From the NCBI GenBank assembly GCA_036004405.1, contig DASYRM010000044.1:1-32965 (forward strand): DNA of 32,965 bases. Reading direction: 5' to 3'. Below, one piece after another: positions 8,369 to 14,999 of the stretch. Below the pieces are notes generated by a model, which worked only from the letters and a program-made list of their open reading frames with translations, was not told the DNA's origin and made no database searches. The stretch's first letter is position 1. The number at the start of each line of letters is the position of its first letter. The DNA comes from DASYRM01 sp036004405 (GTDB lineage: Bacteria; Acidobacteriota; Vicinamibacteria; Vicinamibacterales; UBA2999). The position numbers and the translations under genes are program-made.

Positions 8369-9247
8369 ATGTGCACGCGCGCCATCGCCGCCCGTTCTCG
8401 CCGGTCCCGATGCGGGACCGCGCAGGACGGCTATGCGATGGCGGCGCTGCTGGTCGCGATGAGCGTGCTGGCGGTGTTCATGACCGTCGCGCTCCCGGTG
8501 TGGAACACCCAGGCCCAGCGCGAGAAGGAAGCCGAGCTCGTGTTCCGCGGCGAGCAGTACGCCAGGGCCGTCATGCTCTACCAGCGCAAGTTCGCCAACG
8601 CGCTGCCGCCCAGCGTCGACATCCTCCTCAATGACAAGTACCTCCGCAAGAAGTACAAGGACCCGATCACCGGGGGCGAGTTCCAGCTCCTGTCGGGCGC
8701 GTCGGCGCAGGCCAACGCCGGCGTCCCGGGCGGGCAGGTTGCCGGCAGCCGCACGCCGGGCGGCCCCGTAACCAGTCGCGGCACGACCGGCACGACGGGG
8801 ACCACCGGAACGTCGAGTGCATTCGGTCAATCCGGAACTCAGACAGGCCCCGGCACCGGGGCGGGCACGCGAGGCGCCGCTTCGTCTCCCGGCGGTTTTG
8901 GTCTTGGATCTGGCGTTGGTTTCGGCGCCGGCGGCTCGGTGCCGGGCGGCATCATGGGCGTCACCAGCACGAGCAGCGCGAAGTCGCTGCGGCTCTACAA
9001 CGGACGCGGGGTCTACAACGAGTGGACGTTCGTGCCCGTGCAGCGGAATCTCAATGCCGGGGCGGGCGCGCAGGGCGCCAACACTCCGGGCGGCGGTCGC
9101 AGCGGTCGCGGCACCCCGACGCCAGGCCGCGGCGGTGACTCGTTCCGCCCCGGCGGCACGAGCGGTCCAGGCAGCTCTCCGTTCCGAGGGCCCTCCGGCA
9201 CGTTCGGCTCGCAACAGCCGCAACAGCCCGGCGGCCGCGGCCGCTGA
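8369..9247 (+). CDS. Atypical pseudopilin-like protein with Gly-rich tail
   Basis: A 292-residue protein with a basic leader (four arginines in residues 9-14) ending Asp20-Gly21, then YAMAALLVAMSVLAVFM, a pilin-type hydrophobic helix. The position that would be +5 is Ala26, not Glu, as in some minor pseudopilins such as GspK. Residues 45-105 resemble the GspG core (QREKEAELVFRGEQYARAV, YLRKKYKDPITG). From about 110 the sequence is low complexity and rich in Gly, Ser, Thr and Pro, with a Gly-Thr-Thr repeat near residue 135-145 and a short ordered island near 195-225 (SLRLYNGRGVYNEWTF). Last gene of the secretion cluster; its stop is 9 bp from the stop of the convergent serine hydrolase. Confidence 0.7.
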   Translation: MCTRAIAARSRRSRCGTAQDGYAMAALLVAMSVLAVFMTVALPVWNTQAQREKEAELVFRGEQYARAVMLYQRKFANALPPSVDILLNDKYLRKKYKDPITGGEFQLLSGASAQANAGVPGGQVAGSRTPGGPVTSRGTTGTTGTTGTSSAFGQSGTQTGPGTGAGTRGAASSPGGFGLGSGVGFGAGGSVPGGIMGVTSTSSAKSLRLYNGRGVYNEWTFVPVQRNLNAGAGAQGANTPGGGRSGRGTPTPGRGGDSFRPGGTSGPGSSPFRGPSGTFGSQQPQQPGGRGR

Positions 9248-9256
9248 CCGCGTACG

Positions 9257-10321
9257 TCACCGGGCCCCTGGCAATCGCACTTCGCTCATCACCGCATCGT
9301 GCAAGGCCGGGCGCACGCGCTGAATGGCGTCGTTGTCGCGGCTCGGGTGCACGCGATTGGTCAGCAACACCACGTAGACGCCGGTTGAGGGATCGAGCCA
9401 CAGCGACGTCCCGGTGAAGCCCGTGTGGCCGAACGCCGCCGGCGACATTCGCGTGCCGCACGACGACGTCGGCAGCATGGTGTCCCACCCCAGCGCCCGC
9501 GAGCTCCCCGGCACGCCCTGATGGCGCGCCACGAAGCGGCGCAGCGAGGCTTCGGCCACCACGCCCGTGCGGCCGTCGAGAATCTGCAACAGGTGCCGGG
9601 CAAAGGCGCCCACCGCCGGCGCTGTGCCGAAGAGCCCGGCGTGGCCGGCCACGCCGCCAAGCGCCGCCGCGTTCTCGTCGTGCACCTCGCCGACGAGCAG
9701 CCGCCCGCGCCACGGGTCCGGTCCGGTGGGCGCGGTTCGCGCCCACCACTTCTCCGGCGGCAGGAACTGCAGCTCCTCGCCGGCGGCCATCTGCGTCCAC
9801 ATCGCGTCGAAACGCTGCTGCAGCGGCACGCCCCGCCCGAGCACGATGCCGAGCAGGATGAAGCCGAGATCGCTGTAGATAGACTGCGACCGCGGCACGT
9901 ACTCGAGCGGTGTCGCGCAGATGCCGGCCTCGAAGGCGTCCTCACCTTCGAGCGTCTGGTAGTAGGGTCGATAGGCGGGAAACCCCGCACAGTGCGCCAG
10001 CACGTCCTCGACCGTGATCGGCGCCAGCGCTGGATTGCGACAGCCCGGCAGCAGGTGCGGCAGCACATCGTCGAGCGCGATTGAGCCGCGCTCGATTTCG
10101 CGCATCACGAGGGATGCGGTGGACAGCACCTTGGTGAGCGACGCGAGGTCGTAGATGGTGTCGTCGCGCACCGCGGGTGACCCGGCGTCGTAGGTCAGGG
10201 TGCCGGCCCCGAACCGCCACAGCACATCGCGATCGGTGCCGACCTCGGCGATGGCGCCGGGAAACGCCCGCTCCGCGATCGCGCGCTCGAGCACGTGCCG
10301 CGCGGCGTCGAAGCGCGCCAT
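9257..10321 (-). CDS. Serine hydrolase, class C beta-lactamase fold, AmiE-like
   Basis: A 354-residue PF00144-type serine hydrolase. From the ATG at 10321 the active-site motifs are Ser61-Leu-Thr-Lys64 (SxxK), Tyr149-Ser-Asp (YxN equivalent with Asp) and His299-Thr-Gly (KTG equivalent). A segment VHDENAAALGGVAGHAGLFG near 215-232 is characteristic of the esterase/amidase branch rather than true beta-lactamases. There is no signal peptide, so it is probably cytoplasmic. An upstream in-frame GTG at 10363 would overlap the preceding gene by 35 bp; the ATG, 7 bp after that gene's stop, fits the domain start better. It follows murQ in an operon. The Bacillus amiE gene of the same family also lies in a murQ cluster, so muropeptide recycling is the likeliest role. 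Confidence 0.85.
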   Translation of the reverse strand: MARFDAARHVLERAIAERAFPGAIAEVGTDRDVLWRFGAGTLTYDAGSPAVRDDTIYDLASLTKVLSTASLVMREIERGSIALDDVLPHLLPGCRNPALAPITVEDVLAHCAGFPAYRPYYQTLEGEDAFEAGICATPLEYVPRSQSIYSDLGFILLGIVLGRGVPLQQRFDAMWTQMAAGEELQFLPPEKWWARTAPTGPDPWRGRLLVGEVHDENAAALGGVAGHAGLFGTAPAVGAFARHLLQILDGRTGVVAEASLRRFVARHQGVPGSSRALGWDTMLPTSSCGTRMSPAAFGHTGFTGTSLWLDPSTGVYVVLLTNRVHPSRDNDAIQRVRPALHDAVMSEVRLPGAR

Positions 10322-10328
10322 CGGAGTG

Positions 10329-11288
10329 CTACCGTCCGGGAGGGAGAGCGGGGGAGGGGACACCGCCCGGCACGTCGGCGGCGTCGACGCTCACGGCGTC
10401 GATGAACCGGTTGTCGAGCCAGGTCGGCCAGTCCTGCAGGTAGTCGCTCAGCGCCGCCAGCGGATCCGATCCGACCACCGCGCTCACAATCGCCTCCGGC
10501 CTGACCGACTTCACGGCGGTGCGGGCCCGCACGACCAGCGCGGTGAGCTGCGTCTGGCGGAACCGCCGCCAGGCATCCGGGAATTCCTTGGCGTAGGCGA
10601 GCAGGTCGAACGTCTCGATCTCATCGAGCCGGCGCCGCTCGTCGGTCGAGAGGCCGGGGCGAATCTCGCGGCGCAGCTCGTCGAGCGACAGCCGGCTGTA
10701 GTCGAAGTCTCCGGACGGATAGCGTGCGGTATCGAACTGGACGCCGTCGAACGGGATGCGCTCGACCAGGCGGCGGACGGCGCCCGCCACGAACGCTGCG
10801 ACATCGGTATGCACGGGTGACAGGTAGAGCCCCATCGCTTTTCCGGCGTTGGCGCGCGCCCACCGCGCCAGCCGTCCCGCGTAGTCGGGGCTGCGCACGT
10901 CCAGCCGCGACAACTCGAGAGCCAGCTCGCGCGGCACCATCAGCCACTCGGGGTGCGTGTAGATGACGTGATCCCGCGATGCCGGCCATTCATTGGCGGC
11001 CGCCACGCGCGTCACGTCCACGGCGGCCACCACGCGCAGCCCGCGGGTCCGCGCTACCGAGACCATCTCGGCCAGCATGGCCGGCGGATCGTCGAACAGC
11101 CCGACGGGCACGAGCAGCGACTGGTCGCCCGACGCGACGGCCGAGGAGAGGATCGTATCGAACGCCTCACGGGAGGCGAGCGCCGCCAGCGGCACCACGC
11201 GCACGCCGGCCGCGGCCACGGCCGGCGGCGCCGTGCCCAGCGCGGCCATCAGCAGCGCCAGCGCCACGCCGGCGGCGCGCCGATTCAT
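10329..11288 (-). CDS. Secreted family-10-like glycoside hydrolase (GHL10 type)
   Basis: A 319-residue protein with a signal peptide (MNRRAAG, then hydrophobic residues 7-20, cleavage after AVA-like residues near 25). The body resembles the GHL10/DUF187 group of putative TIM-barrel glycosidases: HPEWLM near residue 115, GLYLSPVHTDVAAFV near 155, and the motif GVQFDTARYPSGDFDYS near 185, comparable to the GIHLDYIRYP signature of that family. It is shorter than many members, which run to 400 or more. Its ATG overlaps the murQ stop by four bases (ATGA) and the serine hydrolase follows 7 bp downstream. Substrate is unknown; peptidoglycan-related glycan is inferred only from its neighbours. Confidence 0.75.
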   Translation of the reverse strand: MNRRAAGVALALLMAALGTAPPAVAAAGVRVVPLAALASREAFDTILSSAVASGDQSLLVPVGLFDDPPAMLAEMVSVARTRGLRVVAAVDVTRVAAANEWPASRDHVIYTHPEWLMVPRELALELSRLDVRSPDYAGRLARWARANAGKAMGLYLSPVHTDVAAFVAGAVRRLVERIPFDGVQFDTARYPSGDFDYSRLSLDELRREIRPGLSTDERRRLDEIETFDLLAYAKEFPDAWRRFRQTQLTALVVRARTAVKSVRPEAIVSAVVGSDPLAALSDYLQDWPTWLDNRFIDAVSVDAADVPGGVPSPALPPGR

Positions 11289-12313
11289 CGCGCCGGCCGC
11301 GGCATGACCTCGCGCCGCGCCTTGGAAGCCGGTGACGTGGGCACCGCGTCGGCCACCATCGCGGCTTCGGCGTGCCCCTGCAGCATGCCGCGAAGCCGCG
11401 GCTCGATGTCCTCGCCGATCGCCTCGCGCATCGAATCGTGGGCCTTGCGCAGGCGCGCCTGCGCCTTGGCGAGCGCCAGGCCGGTCTTCTGCATGACGAT
11501 GGCGACTTTCACGTTCCATTTGGCCTTCGCCAGCAGCCGATCGGCTTCGTCGTAGTCGAGCCCGGTAACGATGTTCACGATGCGGCGCGCCCGATCCTTC
11601 AACTTCTCGGAGCCCGTCTGCACGTCCACCATCAGGTTGCCGTAGGTCTTGCCGATGAGCACCATCGCCCCCGTGGTGAGGGTGTTCAGCACGAGCTTGG
11701 TCGCGGTGCCCGCCTTGAGTCGTGTGGACCCGGCAATCACTTCGGCGCCGACCGCAGGCGCGATCGTGAGGTCCACGAAGGTCTGCAACTCGGTCGCCGG
11801 ATCGCAGGTGACGAAGATGATCCGCGAGCCGGCCTTGCGCGCGCGGGTCAGCCCGCCGCGCACGAACTGGGTCATGCCGCTGGCCGATACGCCGACGACG
11901 ACGTCGGCCTTCGTGGGATGGAAGCGCGTCATCGCCCGCGCGCCTTCCTCGTAGTTGTCCTCGACGCCTTCCTTGGTGCCGAAGATCGCGTCGCGGCCAC
12001 CCGCCATCATCGCCTGGACGAGGCTGGGATCGGTACTGAACGTCGGCGGCATCTCGGCCGACTCCAGAATGCCGAGACGGCCGCTCGTGCCGGCACCGAC
12101 AAAGACGATCCGCCCGCCTTTGCGGAGCGCGGCGGCGATCATCTCGACCCCGACCGCGATGCGCTCGCGCTCGCGCTGCACGGCCGCCAGCACTTTGCGA
12201 TCCTCGTTGAGCATCAGATCGACGAGATCGTCGGCGGCGAGCTTGTCGATGGCGAGGCTCGAGGGGTTGATCGCCTCGGTCGGCAGCGACTGCCACTTGG
12301 AGCGCGGAACCAT
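11285..12313 (-). CDS. murQ: N-acetylmuramic acid 6-phosphate etherase
   Basis: Cleaves the D-lactyl ether of MurNAc-6-phosphate to give GlcNAc-6-phosphate, a cytoplasmic step of cell-wall recycling. It has 342 residues; family members are around 300. Visible motifs: the early TEAINPSS near residue 13-20, an SIS sugar-isomerase domain with GAGTSGRLGILESAE near 77-91 (the glutamate is the expected catalytic residue), GVSASGMTQFV near 147, TRLKAGTATKLVLNTLTTGAM (in two parts) near 196-217, and a C-terminal helical tail. First gene of a three-gene coupled minus-strand operon. Only 42 bp separate its ATG from the divergent xerD start. Confidence 0.96.
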   Translation of the reverse strand: MVPRSKWQSLPTEAINPSSLAIDKLAADDLVDLMLNEDRKVLAAVQRERERIAVGVEMIAAALRKGGRIVFVGAGTSGRLGILESAEMPPTFSTDPSLVQAMMAGGRDAIFGTKEGVEDNYEEGARAMTRFHPTKADVVVGVSASGMTQFVRGGLTRARKAGSRIIFVTCDPATELQTFVDLTIAPAVGAEVIAGSTRLKAGTATKLVLNTLTTGAMVLIGKTYGNLMVDVQTGSEKLKDRARRIVNIVTGLDYDEADRLLAKAKWNVKVAIVMQKTGLALAKAQARLRKAHDSMREAIGEDIEPRLRGMLQGHAEAAMVADAVPTSPASKARREVMPRPAR

Positions 12314-12318
12314 AAGGC

Positions 12319-12324
12319 TACAAT
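12319..12324 (+). promoter_or_regulatory. Possible xerD promoter -10 (TACAAT)
   Basis: TACAAT matches the sigma-70 -10 consensus at five of six positions. A weak -35, TTGGAG at 12297-12302, lies 16 bp upstream inside the start of murQ. Transcription would begin near 12331, about 25 bp before the TTG start of xerD. It lies in the 42-bp murQ/xerD divergent gap. The weak -35 keeps this tentative. Confidence 0.3.
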
Positions 12325-12355
12325 TCTAGCGAGGCTTCGCCTCAAAGAGGCAACA

Positions 12356-13258
12356 TTGCCAACCGACGTCACGCCGCTCATCGACGCCTACCTGACGCAT
12401 TTGTCGGTCGAGCGCCGTCTGGCCCTGAACTCGATTGAGAGCTACGCCCGCGACCTCAATCAGCTCGCGCGGTTCGCCATCGGCCACGGACGGCCGATCG
12501 AGGCGCTGCAGCGGCCCGATCTCGAACGCTTCGTCCGGGACCTCATGGCGGCTGGCCGTTCACCGCGCTCGGTCGCCCGCGAGGTGGCCTGCGTGCGCGG
12601 GTTCTACCGCTTCCTCGTCATCGACGGGCGGCTGCCGGCCAGTCCGGCCGACGATCTGCACCCGCCGCGCGCCTGGCAGGTGCTGCCGACCTACCTGTCG
12701 GTGGAGGAAGTGGATGCGCTCGTCGCCCAGCCGGACGTCTCGACGCCGCGGGGCCTGCGCGATCGCGCGCTCATCGAGCTGCTGTATGCCACCGGGCTGC
12801 GCGTGTCGGAGCTACTCGGCCTGCGCCCGGCCGACCTGAACCTCGAGTCGTCCTTTCTGACATGCACCGGCAAGGGCGACAAGCAGCGCCTCGTCCCGAT
12901 CGGCGACGAAGCGGGAAGGTGGGTCACCCGCTACATCCGCGACGGGCGGAAGGCGCTGCTCGGCCGCCGTTCGAGCGCACGCCTGTTCGTGAACGCGCGC
13001 GGCGGTGGACCGGGGCTGACCCGCGTCGGCTTCTGGAAGATTCTCAAGGCGTACGCGCGGCAGGCCGGCCTCAAGAGCTCGCTGAGCCCCCACACGCTTC
13101 GCCATTCCTTCGCCACGCACCTGCTGGAGCGCGGCGCCGACCTGCGGGCCATCCAGATGATGCTCGGACACGCCGACCTCTCCACGACGCAGATCTACAC
13201 GCACGTACTCGAACATCGGATGCGCGCCGTCTACGATTCATGCCACCCGCGCGCGTGA
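12356..13258 (+). CDS. xerD: Tyrosine recombinase XerD
   Basis: Site-specific recombinase that with XerC resolves chromosome dimers at dif. 300 residues from a TTG start at 12356, chosen because AAAGAGG (12344-12350) stands 5 bp upstream and the protein then has the normal length; no ATG fits. It has the N-terminal SAM-like core-binding domain (residues 5-90) and the catalytic domain with the full set Arg149 (GLRVSEL), Lys173 (TGKGDKQR), His246-x-x-Arg249, His272 (LGHADLSTTQIYTH) and Tyr281. The C-terminal His-Pro-Arg-Ala favours XerD over XerC. A dif-like site lies 6.2 kb downstream. The frame is open far upstream over murQ, but that part is antisense and not coding. Confidence 0.93.
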   Translation: MPTDVTPLIDAYLTHLSVERRLALNSIESYARDLNQLARFAIGHGRPIEALQRPDLERFVRDLMAAGRSPRSVAREVACVRGFYRFLVIDGRLPASPADDLHPPRAWQVLPTYLSVEEVDALVAQPDVSTPRGLRDRALIELLYATGLRVSELLGLRPADLNLESSFLTCTGKGDKQRLVPIGDEAGRWVTRYIRDGRKALLGRRSSARLFVNARGGGPGLTRVGFWKILKAYARQAGLKSSLSPHTLRHSFATHLLERGADLRAIQMMLGHADLSTTQIYTHVLEHRMRAVYDSCHPRA

Positions 13259-13295
13259 TGGTGCCGGCGGCGCGCACCTGCGACGGCGGCGCCCG

Positions 13296-14987
13296 GTGAT
13301 CCGGCGCACGCTGCTCGCGCTGGCCATCGTCACTGGCGTCGCCGCGGTCGCGTTGCTGCCGCCGGGCGCGCTCTCGATCACCCCCTCGGCCTCCACACCT
13401 CCAGTGCTCCGCGGCGCGATGCACGTCCACACCACCAACTCGGACGGCTCCGGCACGCCGGATGCGGTGGCGGCCGCCGCCGCGCGCGCCGGGCTCAAGT
13501 TCGTGATCCTCACCGACCACGGCGATGCGACGCGCACTCCGGATCGACCGCAGTACCGGTCGGGAGTGCTGATGATCGATGCCGTCGAAGTGAGCACCTC
13601 GGGCGGTCACGTCATCGCGCTCGATCTGCCGAAAGCGCCGTATCCGCTGCGCGGCGAACCGGACGACGTGCTCGAGGATCTGCAGCGGCTGGGCGCGATG
13701 GCGATCGTCGCGCACCCGACGTCGCTCAAGGCCGACCTGGCGTGGCGCGGCAGCACCGATCCGGGCGGCCGGCCCTTCGACGGCGTGGAATGGCTCAACG
13801 GCGACAGCGAATGGCGCGACGAGCGTTTCTGGTCGCTCTCCCGCATTCTCTTCACCTACTGGTTCCGCGCCCCCGAAAGCCTGGCGCTGATCCTCGATCG
13901 CCCGGAGACCGCGCTGACGTTGTGGGATCGCGTCGCGCGCACGCACAACGTGGTCGGCCTCAGCGGCAGCGACGCGCACGCGAAGATTGGCGGCGACCTC
14001 GACCACGGCGGCCCGGCCGCGGTGCACCTGCCCTCGTACGAGCAGGTGTTCCGCACGTTCTCCCTCGGATTGCCCGGCGTCGTGCCGTCGGGAAACGCGC
14101 CTGCCGACGCGCGCGCGGTGATCGCGGCCATCCGTGCCGGCCACGTGTTCACCGCCATCGACGCGTTCGCGCAGCCGGCCCGCCTGGCATTCACCGCCAC
14201 CGGAGCCGGTGTTGCCGCGCAGGCCGGCGACCGTGTCGCCGCCGGGGTCCCGCTGGCGCTGCATGCAGAGCTCGACGCGCCGGAGCTGCCGCCGACGCTG
14301 ACGCTCTACCGCGGCGGCAACGTCGCGGCCATGGCTACCGGCGGGCGCCTCGACTACCAGGCCGACGGGACGCCGGCGGTGTACCGCGTCGAGGCGACGC
14401 TGCCGGCGCGGCGCGGGGGCGGGCCGCTGGCGCCGTGGCTGGTGTCGAACCCGATCTACGTCGGGCCAGCCGTCCCGTGGGTCGCTCCGGCGCCGCCCGC
14501 GCCGGTTGCGTCGAAGGTCGTATATCGGGACGGGCCGTCATCGCTCACGGTAGAGCACAGTGACCGCTCGGCGGGCGCGGTGACCGTCGTCGGCGCGGAA
14601 GGTGGCATGCAGCTTTCGCTCCGCTTCGCGCTGGGAGGCAAGCTGTCGGACGCACCCTTCGTCGCGTTCGCCTCGGGCGCACCCGAGATTGCCGGCTACA
14701 CCGCCGTCAGCTTCACCGGGCGCGCCGGCCGCCCGATGCGTATCTCGGTCCAGCTCCGGGCCTCGGAAGCGCAGGGCAGTGGCCGCTGGCGCACGTCTGT
14801 CTACCTGGACGAGGTATCGCGGACCGTCACGCTGTCGTTCTCGGCATTCAGGCCGACCGGAAATGGGTCGGCTCCGGTACCGCCGCTGGACGCGATAGGG
14901 TCGCTGTTGTTGGTGATCGACACCATGAACACGGCGCTCGGATCGAACGGGGAGTTCTGGATCGACGACCTGGCGTTCGTGCGCTGA
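13296..14987 (+). CDS. Secreted PHP-domain phosphoesterase-like protein with C-terminal beta domain
   Basis: A 563-residue protein from a GTG start at 13296, with an N-terminal signal peptide or anchor (residues 5-25). The PHP metal-site motifs are present: HVHTTNSDGSGTP near 43-55, LTDHG near 75, HPTS near 142 and GSDAHA near 225. This indicates a metal-dependent phosphoesterase or TrpH/PHP-like hydrolase working in the periplasm or outside. A middle Ig-like part (about 300-390) and a C-terminal jelly-roll-like domain (about 405-563, ending FWIDDLAFVR) resemble carbohydrate-binding or CIA30-like modules. It follows xerD by 37 bp on the same strand. The substrate cannot be read from the sequence. 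Confidence 0.75.
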   Translation: MIRRTLLALAIVTGVAAVALLPPGALSITPSASTPPVLRGAMHVHTTNSDGSGTPDAVAAAAARAGLKFVILTDHGDATRTPDRPQYRSGVLMIDAVEVSTSGGHVIALDLPKAPYPLRGEPDDVLEDLQRLGAMAIVAHPTSLKADLAWRGSTDPGGRPFDGVEWLNGDSEWRDERFWSLSRILFTYWFRAPESLALILDRPETALTLWDRVARTHNVVGLSGSDAHAKIGGDLDHGGPAAVHLPSYEQVFRTFSLGLPGVVPSGNAPADARAVIAAIRAGHVFTAIDAFAQPARLAFTATGAGVAAQAGDRVAAGVPLALHAELDAPELPPTLTLYRGGNVAAMATGGRLDYQADGTPAVYRVEATLPARRGGGPLAPWLVSNPIYVGPAVPWVAPAPPAPVASKVVYRDGPSSLTVEHSDRSAGAVTVVGAEGGMQLSLRFALGGKLSDAPFVAFASGAPEIAGYTAVSFTGRAGRPMRISVQLRASEAQGSGRWRTSVYLDEVSRTVTLSFSAFRPTGNGSAPVPPLDAIGSLLLVIDTMNTALGSNGEFWIDDLAFVR

Positions 14988-14999
14988 GGCTCGGGCGGC

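Noticed and set aside
8770..8830. Gly-Thr-Thr codon repeats in the third pseudopilin as a CRISPR or tandem-repeat array
   Set aside because: The repeats are short, irregular and in frame, which fits low-complexity protein sequence rather than a noncoding array.
7184..9223. Minus-strand frame of 679 codons opposite gspG, the lipoprotein and the third pseudopilin
   Set aside because: Arg/Gly/Ala-rich shadow translation without motifs; the plus strand has three genes with signal sequences and recognisable domains.
11372..12355. In-frame upstream extension of XerD over murQ
   Set aside because: It is antisense to murQ and would more than double the normal recombinase length; the TTG with a good ribosome site gives 300 residues.
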